The notes under the pieces are model-generated. The model had not been told where the DNA came from. It was given only the letters and a program-made list of their open reading frames with translations, and did no database searches. Below are positions 45,257 through 53,536 of a stretch of DNA of 64,000 nucleotides, piece by piece (position 1 is the first letter of the stretch; every line of letters begins with the position of its first letter). Both the position numbers and the translations under genes were made by a program. The DNA is from Aurantimicrobium minutum (lineage in GTDB: Bacteria; Actinomycetota; Actinomycetes; Actinomycetales; Microbacteriaceae). The stretch spans positions 248,001 to 312,000 of the forward strand of contig NZ_JARXXU010000001.1 in the NCBI RefSeq assembly GCF_029894165.1, read 5' to 3'.

Positions 45257-45579
45257 TTCTTCTCCTTTCGTGTGCCTAACAGAATCCACAGCGCCGGCAG
45301 AATCATGACACCGGCGACGGTGTATGCAAAGTCTTCCACGGGTGCGTTCCCGATGAAGACACCCAGCAGGGTGCTGGGGTCATAGGCCACCAGGCCCACC
45401 CCAATAATGACGTTGTCAAAGATGGCCGTCGTGATAAGCATGACCAGAAGTGTCAGCGCGAGGATTTTATATATCCGCGTGCCCACGTTGGCTCCTCGGC
45501 GAGCGGCGACCACATAAGCGATCACCATGAACCACAAGGCTAGGCCGAGAAATACGGTGTTGAGCAGGGCGTAGGTCAC
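45253..45579 (-). CDS. crtYf: C50 carotenoid epsilon/gamma-cyclase subunit
   Basis: 108 residues, three membrane helices, of the lycopene cyclase domain family (heterodimeric type). It has the PVEDFAYTVAGVM motif (P-x-E-D/E). It cyclises the ends of the C50 carotenoid with CrtYe. GTG start; overlaps both neighbours by four bases. Confidence 0.9.
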   Translation of the reverse strand: MTYALLNTVFLGLALWFMVIAYVVAARRGANVGTRIYKILALTLLVMLITTAIFDNVIIGVGLVAYDPSTLLGVFIGNAPVEDFAYTVAGVMILPALWILLGTRKEKK

Positions 45580-45887
45580 CTGGCCACCGCCTTGCTTAGC
45601 GCCGCAAAGACGTTCATGGTCATATAACTGAGCAGGGTAAGGAAGAACACTTCCTCGAGCGGAAGCTCAGGGGCCAGCTGAATGCCGGTCATCCACTGTC
45701 CAGCTCCACGGAAGAACACCCCGAGGTTAATTCCGGCAAGATCCCAGATCAGAAAAAACACAATGCCCGTGGTCAACACCACAGTTGCCCGGCGGGCATC
45801 CTGCCAAAAGAACAGGCGGAACCGTCTATCCAGCACCACCATGCCGGTGAGGGACACCAGCAATGCGGCGAGATAGAGAAAGCCCAT
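45576..45887 (-). CDS. crtYe: C50 carotenoid epsilon/gamma-cyclase subunit
   Basis: 103 residues, three membrane helices, the partner half of the cyclase, with the corresponding ELPLEEVFFLTLLSYM motif. Whether the product carries epsilon- (decaprenoxanthin) or gamma-rings (sarcinaxanthin) cannot be read from sequence by eye. Six bases after crtI... the crtI stop precedes nothing else in this direction. Confidence 0.88.
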   Translation of the reverse strand: MGFLYLAALLVSLTGMVVLDRRFRLFFWQDARRATVVLTTGIVFFLIWDLAGINLGVFFRGAGQWMTGIQLAPELPLEEVFFLTLLSYMTMNVFAALSKAVAR

Positions 45888-45892
45888 GAGAA

Positions 45893-47506
45893 CTAGGCGG
45901 TCTTATCGACCGTAGGGAAGAGCGGCTCGGGCAAAGGCTCCGTGGTGGTGTCTCCGCGCAGGCGCTTGACCAGGATTTCCGCACTGATCAAACACATGGG
46001 CAACCCGATGCCCGGGATGGTCGTTCCACCGGTGTAGAACAGGCCGTCCACCTTCTTGGAAACATTGCCCGAACGGAAGAAGGCACTCTGACTCAGGATG
46101 TGGCTGGGTCCCAGGGCACCGCCCTTCCAGGAGTTGAGGTCGGTGGCGAAGTCTTGTGGGCCCACCGTGCGACGCACAATGATGCGCTGGGCCAAATCAG
46201 GAACCCCTGCCCAGGTGGCAATCTGTTCAATCACACTGTCGGCGACGGCTTCAACCTGCTTGCTTCCCTTACCATCGATACCGCCCTTGCCGATAGACAC
46301 ATCTGCAGGAACGGGAACGAGAACGAAGAGGTTGGTGTCGCCTTGCGGGGCCACATCCTTATCCGTGGCGCTGGGCTTGCAGACATAGATCGACGCAGGG
46401 TCTGGAACTGAGGTGGGCTCGTTGAAGATCTTGCCAAAGTTGTCGTTCCAGTCATTAGTGAACAACAGGGTGTGGTGTTCGAGCTCGGGAACTTCGCCCT
46501 TGACGCCCAGGTAGACCAGCACGGCTGAAGGACCCGACGTCTTCTTGTCCCAGTAGCGTTCGCCGTAGGTCTGCAAGTTTTCTGGAAGAAGCTGGGTCTC
46601 GGTGAAGTGCAGGTCTGCGGCGGAGACGACAATATCGGCAGCGAGCGTGGTTGTCTTGGTCGACTTCCCCTTGGTGTATTCGACACCGGCGGCTTTCGCT
46701 TTGGCCTTGTGGCCGGCAGGGTTCACCGTGGTCAGAATCTTGGACACGTTGGCCTCGGTAATGAGGTCTACCCCTTCAGCAACGGCAATATCGCGGATGC
46801 TTTCAATCACCCGGTTGAAGCCGCCCTGGGCGTAGAGAACGCCATCTTCGAGGTCGAGGTAGCTCATGAGGTGATACATCGACGGAGTGATGAAGGGGCT
46901 CGAACCCAGGAATACCGCGGGGTATCCAAGAATCTGCTGCAGCCGCGGATCGCTCACGTGACGGGACGCAAACTTGTGCAGAGACTCCTGCAGCAGTTTG
47001 GTCAGCTTGGGGGTACGGCGCAGAACATCGGCGCGCACGAGGGGACCAAACTTTTCAAAGCTGGTGTAGAGAAAGCGCTTCTTTGCCATCTCATAGGTGT
47101 CTTTGGCGGAGTCAAGGTACCGTTCCATGGCAGGTCGAGAACCAGGCTCAATCTGCTCGAACAACTCCAGGTTGCCTTCGCGGTTATCAGCAACATCGAT
47201 GGGGCGGGCAGGATAGACACCGTCATCTTCGAACAGCACGCGGTAGCCGGGGTTGAGCTTCGAGAGCTTGAGTTGTTCATCACTGGACGTGCCCATGAGC
47301 TTGAAGAAGTGATCGAATACTTCGGGCATGAGATACCAGGAGGGGCCGGTGTCGAAACGGAACCCGTCCTTCTCCCAGCTTCCGGCACGGCCGCCAACTT
47401 CTTTGTGCTTCTCCAGCAGGGTGACCTGATAGCCATCTCGGGCAAGCAGGGCAGCGGAAGCCAGGCCGGCGATGCCGCCACCGATAATGACAATGGACTG
47501 GGTCAT
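45893..47506 (-). CDS. crtI: Phytoene desaturase (lycopene-forming)
   Basis: 537 residues. N-terminal FAD motif IVIIGGGIAGLASAALLARD and the GGRAGSWEKDGFRFDTGPSW segment; C-terminal FYTGGTTIPGIGLPMCLISA. It converts phytoene to lycopene in the membrane using FAD. The ATG overlaps the crtB stop as ATGA. Confidence 0.95.
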   Translation of the reverse strand: MTQSIVIIGGGIAGLASAALLARDGYQVTLLEKHKEVGGRAGSWEKDGFRFDTGPSWYLMPEVFDHFFKLMGTSSDEQLKLSKLNPGYRVLFEDDGVYPARPIDVADNREGNLELFEQIEPGSRPAMERYLDSAKDTYEMAKKRFLYTSFEKFGPLVRADVLRRTPKLTKLLQESLHKFASRHVSDPRLQQILGYPAVFLGSSPFITPSMYHLMSYLDLEDGVLYAQGGFNRVIESIRDIAVAEGVDLITEANVSKILTTVNPAGHKAKAKAAGVEYTKGKSTKTTTLAADIVVSAADLHFTETQLLPENLQTYGERYWDKKTSGPSAVLVYLGVKGEVPELEHHTLLFTNDWNDNFGKIFNEPTSVPDPASIYVCKPSATDKDVAPQGDTNLFVLVPVPADVSIGKGGIDGKGSKQVEAVADSVIEQIATWAGVPDLAQRIIVRRTVGPQDFATDLNSWKGGALGPSHILSQSAFFRSGNVSKKVDGLFYTGGTTIPGIGLPMCLISAEILVKRLRGDTTTEPLPEPLFPTVDKTA

Positions 47507-48417
47507 GAGGTTTTTCCCATCAGTGCTGCAAGAGCGAGGCGTGCCTTGACGATTGTCGGCACGCTCACGCGGGTGTGCTTGAGCTCGGAGGCAGGGGTTC
47601 GTTCAATCCTGCGGTTGAGTTCAGCAAAAAGGTTTTGGGCTAGGGCCACAGCTTTGCGGCTGGTGCGGGGCAGCTCGGGCACGATGGCGGCCGAGACGGC
47701 GAGGTCGGCATCAATATCTGCCACCAAGCGCATCTTGTCATCTTCGGTAAACGTCGCAATATTGATGCCGGGGAAATAGCTGCGGCCCAGCGCATCAACA
47801 TCCGCGCTGAGGTCGCGCAAGAAGTTCACTTTTTGGAAAGCGGCGCCGAGTTTCCGGGCACCGTGCACAAACCGTGCATCCTGCTCCGCAGTGACCGGCA
47901 CCCCGCGCAGAAATGCGCGTAAACACATGAGGCCGACAACTTCTGCTGATCCATAAACGTAGAGATCAAAGCTCTCCGGGGTGTGCGTCACGCGAGTGAT
48001 ATCCACCCGCATGGACTCGAAGAAGGGTCGGGTGAGCTCAACTGGAATTCCAGTACGGCGTGCCGTCAAGGCGAATGCGTGCACCACGAGGTTGGTGCTG
48101 TAACCCCGCAGCATGGCAGCTTCTGTTTCTGCCTCGAGTTCATCGAGCAGGCGACGAATTTCTTTTTCGTTAATCCCTGCATACGCAGCAACCCCGTCCA
48201 CGATTTCATCGGCCAAGCGAACCAAACCGTAGATGTTCTCCACGTCCTGACGAACGTCTTTACCCAGGAGTCGAGCAGCAAGACCGAACGAGGTGGAATA
48301 CTCGCGAATGATCATGCTCGCGGTCTGCTCCGAGACGCGGTCATAGAGCGCACTCTGGCGCGTGGTTTGTTCACTCACCGGCACCGAAGCATCTTGAATG
48401 AGCTTGTCGTGACTCAT
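47503..48417 (-). CDS. crtB: Phytoene synthase
   Basis: 304 residues, squalene/phytoene synthase fold. First aspartate motif in GLVRLADEIVDG and second in NFLRDLSADVDALGRSYFPG. It joins two geranylgeranyl diphosphates to phytoene. The ATG overlaps the crtE stop as ATGA. Confidence 0.95.
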   Translation of the reverse strand: MSHDKLIQDASVPVSEQTTRQSALYDRVSEQTASMIIREYSTSFGLAARLLGKDVRQDVENIYGLVRLADEIVDGVAAYAGINEKEIRRLLDELEAETEAAMLRGYSTNLVVHAFALTARRTGIPVELTRPFFESMRVDITRVTHTPESFDLYVYGSAEVVGLMCLRAFLRGVPVTAEQDARFVHGARKLGAAFQKVNFLRDLSADVDALGRSYFPGINIATFTEDDKMRLVADIDADLAVSAAIVPELPRTSRKAVALAQNLFAELNRRIERTPASELKHTRVSVPTIVKARLALAALMGKTS

Positions 48418-49484
48418 CGGACTCGATCCACGACGGCCGAAACAAGCGGGGTGAGCTGATCAATGAGCTTCTGTGGGATGCCCGAACTGTGGAGTGCCGC
48501 CACAGCTTCGTCGGCGTAATCGGAGGCTAGTTTCTGCGTGAACTTCTTGGCACCAGTGCGTTCGAGCACGTCACGGACCGTGGCAGCTTCACTATCTGAG
48601 AGTGCGCTGTCACCGACCAGATGAGAAATTGAGGACCATTCGCTGGTCTGTGAGGCGAAGGCAATGAGCGCAGTACGTTTTCCTTCGCGCAGATCACCGA
48701 GAGTGGTTTTGCCCGTGGACTCTTCACTTCCGAAGACCCCCAGCAGGTCGTCCACGATTTGATAGGCAATGCCGATGTTGCGACCGAATTCTCCCAAGGC
48801 CGCAATGACATCGTGAGTGGCGCCGGCAAGCAGGGCACCTGCTTGCAGTGGCGCCTCGAACGAATACACCGCCGTCTTGAGGCGTTCCATTTGGACGATC
48901 TCTTCGATGCTCGGCATGCCGGTGTAGAGGGAGAAGTCCACGTCGATGAGTTCACCAGCGGCGGAGTCAAACACAGCACGATCCAGCAGCTCAACCAGGG
49001 CGTCACGAACCTCAGGGTTGGCGGATGCCCGCTCCATCAACCGGAACGAACCGGTCAAGGCGAGGTCACCGGCGATGACCGCCACAGACATGCCCCGATG
49101 TTCAGCTGTCGGAAGTGCCAACCCAGCTGTTTGTGCCACATCCCGGTAGCTCCCCGAAACGTTAGGAATACCCCGGCGGACAAAGTCCCGATCCACGACA
49201 TCGTCATGCACGATCAGAGCGGTGTGCAAAAGTTCAAAGGACGCACCCACATTCGCGGCCGAACGAAGGTCGGAACCACCCAATGCGGTGTACGCCGTCA
49301 TCACCATTTGTGGACGGAAACGCTTGCCGCCGGTGGTGTTAGAACGCAAAGTTTTCCAGAGCGACTCATAGGCGGGCGCGAGGGTCGCAGCCCGTTGAGT
49401 GGATAGGCTAAAGAAGCGCTCCAAAACCTCTTCGACGAGCGCGAGATGGCGCGTCGTTTCGGCTTCTTGGCTGGAAAGGCTCAC
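48414..49484 (-). CDS. crtE: Geranylgeranyl diphosphate synthase
   Basis: 356 residues, trans-isoprenyl diphosphate synthase. First aspartate-rich motif LIVHDDVVDRDFVRRG and second YQIVDDLLGVFG. It builds C20-PP for phytoene. GTG start at 49484, with GGAGGG directly against it, closer than ideal, so translation may be low or leaderless. It heads the crt operon divergently from idi; the gap is only 34 bp. Confidence 0.93.
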   Translation of the reverse strand: MSLSSQEAETTRHLALVEEVLERFFSLSTQRAATLAPAYESLWKTLRSNTTGGKRFRPQMVMTAYTALGGSDLRSAANVGASFELLHTALIVHDDVVDRDFVRRGIPNVSGSYRDVAQTAGLALPTAEHRGMSVAVIAGDLALTGSFRLMERASANPEVRDALVELLDRAVFDSAAGELIDVDFSLYTGMPSIEEIVQMERLKTAVYSFEAPLQAGALLAGATHDVIAALGEFGRNIGIAYQIVDDLLGVFGSEESTGKTTLGDLREGKRTALIAFASQTSEWSSISHLVGDSALSDSEAATVRDVLERTGAKKFTQKLASDYADEAVAALHSSGIPQKLIDQLTPLVSAVVDRVR

Positions 49485-49518
49485 CCCTCCAGACTAACCG
49501 AGATAACAGGTGCAAAAC

Positions 49519-50064
49519 ATGGGTGAATCCCCTGAACTTGTTGTGTTGCTGTCGAACGATGGCGACGCCATTGGCACAGCAGAGAAAGCCACGGTTCACA
49601 CTGAGGACACTGCCCTCCACCTTGCATTCTCCTGCCACGTTTTCAATGCAGACGGACAGATACTTGTTACCCGCCGCGCACTGGAAAAAAAGACCTGGCC
49701 TGGGGTCTGGACAAACTCATTCTGCGGACACCCCGGACCTGGCGAGGACTTCGTGGAAGCCATCCACCGCCGAGCGGAACAAGAGCTCGGCCTCACCCTG
49801 ACGTCTGTGACCAGTGCACTTCCTGATTTCCGCTATCGCGCGGTGGATGCTTCCGGCATTGTCGAAAATGAAATCTGCCCCGTGTTCATTGCGATTGCGG
49901 CCTCAGAGCCTGCGCCCAACCCCGCTGAGGTGGCTGAATATCAGTGGGCTGAACCACAGGCATTGTTATCGGCCGTAGAACAAGCGGAGTTCGCCTTCAG
50001 CCCCTGGCTCACGATGCAGCTGCCCCGCCTGGCCATCGCGGGCTTTCTCAACCCTGCCGGTTAA
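49519..50064 (+). CDS. idi: Isopentenyl-diphosphate delta-isomerase, type 1
   Basis: 181 residues of the Nudix-like type I isomerase. Active-site cysteine in WTNSFCGHPGPGED, metal/acid residues in RRAEQELGL and IVENEICPVFIA (Glu). It interconverts IPP and DMAPP, feeding crtE. ATG at 49519 with CAGG eight bases upstream; a GTG at 49510 would add three residues. Divergent from crtE. Confidence 0.94.
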   Translation: MGESPELVVLLSNDGDAIGTAEKATVHTEDTALHLAFSCHVFNADGQILVTRRALEKKTWPGVWTNSFCGHPGPGEDFVEAIHRRAEQELGLTLTSVTSALPDFRYRAVDASGIVENEICPVFIAIAASEPAPNPAEVAEYQWAEPQALLSAVEQAEFAFSPWLTMQLPRLAIAGFLNPAG

Positions 50065-50066
50065 CG

Positions 50067-50094
50067 ACAAAAGAGGCCCGGAGGCCTCTTTTGT
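50067..50094. terminator. Bidirectional terminator between idi and dcd
   Basis: ACAAAAGAGGCC-cgga-GGCCTCTTTTGT, 12 perfect pairs with T/A runs on both sides, serving the convergent idi and dcd genes. Confidence 0.9.
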
Positions 50095-50102
50095 GGTGTG
50101 GT

Positions 50103-50708
50103 CTAGCCGCCGATTGCTCCAGCATCCGTTGCACTGACATCCGTGCGGTGGAAGTTCAAGAATGAGCGAGAGGCTGTGGGTCCACGCTGACCGTGGTAGC
50201 GGGACTTGTACTCAGCCGAGCCATAGGGCTTCTCAGCAGGTGAAGTCAGCTTGAAGAAGCAGAGCTGGCCAATCTTCATCCCTGGCCAGAGTTTGATGGG
50301 CAAGGTGGCCATGTTCGAAAGTTCCAGGGTGATGTGGCCGGAGAAGCCAGGGTCAATAAACCCTGCGGTGGAGTGTGTCACGAGACCGAGGCGACCGAGC
50401 GAGCTCTTACCCTCGAGGCGAGCAGCGACGTCATCCGGCAGTGAAACCTGTTCGTACGTGGCGCCCAAAACAAACTCACCGGGGTGAAGAATGAACGCTT
50501 CGTTGGGGTCAACCTCGATCAGACGTGTGAGGTCTGGCTGGTCTTCCGCTGGGTCGATATAGGGGTACTTGTGGTTGTCGAACAGACGGAAGTACCGGTC
50601 GATGCGAACGTCAACGCTGGACGGCTGAATCATGTCATCGGCTGAAGGGTCCAGGCCAATGCGGCCTGCCTCGAGTTCAGCACGAATATCGCGGTCAGAA
50701 AGAAGCAT
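50103..50708 (-). CDS. dcd: dCTP deaminase (probably bifunctional dCTP deaminase/dUTPase)
   Basis: 201 residues. Signature [36 protein letters not shown] and [14 protein letters not shown] with the catalytic glutamate. It makes dUTP (or dUMP directly in the actinobacterial bifunctional form) from dCTP for thymidylate synthesis. The bifunctional form is inference from lineage. Confidence 0.94.
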   Translation of the reverse strand: MLLSDRDIRAELEAGRIGLDPSADDMIQPSSVDVRIDRYFRLFDNHKYPYIDPAEDQPDLTRLIEVDPNEAFILHPGEFVLGATYEQVSLPDDVAARLEGKSSLGRLGLVTHSTAGFIDPGFSGHITLELSNMATLPIKLWPGMKIGQLCFFKLTSPAEKPYGSAEYKSRYHGQRGPTASRSFLNFHRTDVSATDAGAIGG

Positions 50709-50750
50709 GTTCTAAGCCTATCTGAGGAAAACAGCGGTTTTGGGGCATGT

Positions 50751-51173
50751 TCACGGGCGATGAAGTAGGCCGCGAGGACCATAGGTTACTGCCGCAACCC
50801 GGGAATCAATCGGGCAGACTTCTTTCCGGCCAAACCAGTTCAACCTGTTGCGGGCTACCCAGCGATACAGTGCATCGCGCCACGGCCGCGGAACGCCTCT
50901 GCCCAGTGCAGCAAGAACCTTCCATCGCCTGGGAAGCACGTCGGAGAGCGCGAGCACCGCGTCTCCCTCTTGGTGAACATGACCGTTATTAAGCACCACC
51001 ACGGAATCAAAGGCCGTGACACCTACTTCTGCGAGAAGCACTGTTCCCCAGTCAGACTCTCCTGGCACAAAAATGATGCACTCGGGGGTGAGTTTCTCTG
51101 CGGGGATGCGACGGCCCAACCACTCGACCAGACCAACGCAGAGGGCGCAGTCACCGTCGATAAGCACAATCAT
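50751..51173 (-). CDS. DCC-family thiol-disulfide oxidoreductase-like protein (DUF393)
   Basis: 140 residues. It begins MIVLIDGDCALCVGLVEWL, with the family's D-x-D-C-x-x-C motif (D9, C10, C13). The C-terminal RDALYRWVARNRLNWFGR and PIDSR are also typical. Function is not established for this family. Two bases after the helicase stop. Confidence 0.82.
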   Translation of the reverse strand: MIVLIDGDCALCVGLVEWLGRRIPAEKLTPECIIFVPGESDWGTVLLAEVGVTAFDSVVVLNNGHVHQEGDAVLALSDVLPRRWKVLAALGRGVPRPWRDALYRWVARNRLNWFGRKEVCPIDSRVAAVTYGPRGLLHRP

Positions 51174-51175
51174 GA

Positions 51176-52471
51176 CTATCCCTCGAGGGGTTGGCCGAGG
51201 GATTCAACCCGGCCCATGAAGCGTTCCACATCTGGATCCACGATGACATCTGAAGGGCGCAGTGGCCTGCTCAGATAGAGGCCCTCCAGGGAGGTGATGC
51301 GGCTCAGGGCCACATAGGTTTGTCCGGGCGCAAATGCACGCGAGCCCATATCGATCAGCGCGCGGTCATAGGTCTGACCCTGTGCTTTGTGGATAGTGAC
51401 AGCCCAGGCCAGACGCAGCGGGAACTGGGTGAACTCGGCGACCACGTCACGACTGAGCTCATCCGTGCTCTGTTTGTAGGAGTACTTGTAACGCTCCCAT
51501 GTGACGGGCTGAACTTCATATTCAGAACCTGCCACGGTGACGAATACAGTGTCGGTGATCTTGGTGACTGTTCCCACGGTTCCGTTGACCCAGCGGCCTT
51601 CGCTGTCGTTTTGGAGGAACATCACCTGAGCACCCAGCTTGAGCTCGAGGTCTTCATCTGCGGGAAAAGCATTGGCCGTGAAGTCTCCGCTGACATCTGC
51701 GGCGGCCACCTTCTTCTTGCCCGGAAGCTTAGCCAGCTGCTCCGCGTTGATCGCGTTCACCCGCGCATTGGTGGTGGCCAAAATGATGATGTCTTCGCCC
51801 TCGGGCGCGGGACGATTGCCGGCAGCGTTGAGCGCCGCACCCAGGGTGGGGGTGACTGTGCCGTGACGAACTGCGTTCAACATTTCTTTGAACGCATCGT
51901 CACGCTGACGGTGAATCTCGGTCAGCTCAATAATGCGCAGCGGGGTGTCCTGCCAGATGGCAGCATCAAAGAACCAGTTTGAGGCATAACGCGCCTGGAG
52001 ATACTCTTTCTCCTCCGGCGTGCGGGGTGGAACGGGGGAGAGTTGGTAGGGGTCACCAAACATGATGACCTGCACCCCCCCGAAACTTTCCTTCTTCCGG
52101 TGACGCGCCTCGCGCAGAGCTCGGTCAATGGCGTCCATGATGTCGGCATTGACCATCGAAACTTCATCAATGACGAGAGTGTCGATGGCGTTAAGAATCT
52201 TGCGCTGATCTGGACCGTGGTTCAGATCCAATGAGCCGATCAGTCCGGTGGGAAGCCGGAACAGAGAATGAATCGTTTGGCCGCCGACATTCAGTGCGGC
52301 CACCCCCGTCGGCGCACATACGGCTATGGTCTTTTCCGTGGTGAACGCTAAATGGTTCAGCAGTGTGGATTTCCCAGTGCCAGCACGACCTGTAATAAAG
52401 ACGTGTTCCCGAGTTTCCTCAATGAGGTTAAAGACCTCCTGCTGCTGGGCAGATAAGGAGACTTTGTTCAC
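51176..52471 (-). CDS. Pif1/RecD-like superfamily 1 DNA helicase
   Basis: 431 residues, GTG start. Walker A TGRAGTGKSTLLNHL, VCAPTGVAALNVGG (motif Ia), LVIDEVSMVNADIMD (Walker B), FGDPYQLSPVPP (motif III), and C-terminal LAWAVTIHKAQGQTYDRALI and ALSRITSLEGL (motifs V/VI). The order suits a Pif1-like 5'-3' helicase rather than RecD2, since the N-terminal HhH domains are missing. Genome maintenance role inferred. Confidence 0.87.
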   Translation of the reverse strand: MNKVSLSAQQQEVFNLIEETREHVFITGRAGTGKSTLLNHLAFTTEKTIAVCAPTGVAALNVGGQTIHSLFRLPTGLIGSLDLNHGPDQRKILNAIDTLVIDEVSMVNADIMDAIDRALREARHRKKESFGGVQVIMFGDPYQLSPVPPRTPEEKEYLQARYASNWFFDAAIWQDTPLRIIELTEIHRQRDDAFKEMLNAVRHGTVTPTLGAALNAAGNRPAPEGEDIIILATTNARVNAINAEQLAKLPGKKKVAAADVSGDFTANAFPADEDLELKLGAQVMFLQNDSEGRWVNGTVGTVTKITDTVFVTVAGSEYEVQPVTWERYKYSYKQSTDELSRDVVAEFTQFPLRLAWAVTIHKAQGQTYDRALIDMGSRAFAPGQTYVALSRITSLEGLYLSRPLRPSDVIVDPDVERFMGRVESLGQPLEG

Positions 52472-52537
52472 TCCCGAAGTTTACCGGCGCACCACCCTCA
52501 CAGCCGGAGCACACAGCCGACTTTGTAGGATGAGGGA

Positions 52538-53536
52538 GTGAAGCTGACCCGACGCCACCGCATCATCATTGTCGTGGCCTCCGTAGTGGTGCTTATTGCC
52601 ACAACTCTGGTCGGCATCGGCATCAATCACGCGCTGTTTAGTGCATCTGGTTTTGTCACCCAGTATCTCAATGCGCTTTCCCGTCACGATGCTGCGTCTG
52701 CCCTCTCCATGCCTGGTGTGGGCGATGCGCTGCCGGCAGATGCAGACACCACACTTTTGCGTGGTTCAGCGATGGGCGAGCTCACCGACATTCGCATCCT
52801 GAAGGTCAGTGGCTCCAACGAGCGCACGAACGTCACCGCCAGCTACCTGGTCGGTGGCGAGAACGCAACCGGCACGTTTGTTGTGACGCGGCTGGGCAAC
52901 ACATTCGGCATCTTTGAATCGTGGGGTTTCGCAGAGCTTCCAGTTGCCCGCACCAAAGTTTCTGTCTGGCATGACGCGTCATTCACGGTCGGAGATTCTG
53001 GCCAGATTGATCTGCGTTCCACACCATCCGGCAGCGAAGCAACCGGATGGGAAGGAACAGGAACCTTCCTACTCTTTGCTCCCGGAAACTACATCTTTAC
53101 GCACAACTCAGAGTGGCTGACGGCCACGAAACAGTCGCTCAACATTGAGAGCCCGGGTGACACGGCTGAAATCGTCGTCGACGTCCAAGCCAACAAAAAA
53201 TTCAACCAACGCGTTCAAGAAGAGGTCGACACCTACCTTGACGAATGTGTGACACAACACGTGTTGCAACCCACAGGATGCCCCTTCGGGTATGAAACAG
53301 GCAACCGCATCGTGGGTGAGCCCAGCTGGGAAATTGTCACCTACCCGCCCATTGCGGTGGAACCACGAGATGGTTCCTGGCAGGTCGTTAACGCTACCGG
53401 CACGGTCAAAGTCACCGGAGAAGTGCAGTCTCTCTATGACGGAACAATCTCTCCTCTGGAGGAAGAGGTTCCGGTCGTTCTCAACATTCTCATCACCATC
53501 ACAGCAGATGGTCAGCTCGCCATCGAGCTGCGCTAA
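52538..53536 (+). CDS. Membrane-anchored extracytoplasmic protein, unknown function
   Basis: 332 residues, GTG start with AGGA seven bases upstream. One N-terminal helix at about 8-33 (IIIVVASVVVLIATTLVGIG) after basic residues MKLTRRHR, no lipobox; the rest would lie outside. The exported part appears beta-rich, with two cysteines near residues 231 and 240 that could form a disulfide. I do not recognise a family. It ends flush against the convergent copD-ctaG gene with no spacer. Confidence 0.7.
   Translation: MKLTRRHRIIIVVASVVVLIATTLVGIGINHALFSASGFVTQYLNALSRHDAASALSMPGVGDALPADADTTLLRGSAMGELTDIRILKVSGSNERTNVTASYLVGGENATGTFVVTRLGNTFGIFESWGFAELPVARTKVSVWHDASFTVGDSGQIDLRSTPSGSEATGWEGTGTFLLFAPGNYIFTHNSEWLTATKQSLNIESPGDTAEIVVDVQANKKFNQRVQEEVDTYLDECVTQHVLQPTGCPFGYETGNRIVGEPSWEIVTYPPIAVEPRDGSWQVVNATGTVKVTGEVQSLYDGTISPLEEEVPVVLNILITITADGQLAIELR

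Noticed and set aside
46607-47779. 390-residue open frame antisense to crtI/crtB
   Set aside because: Lies wholly inside two certain carotenoid genes.
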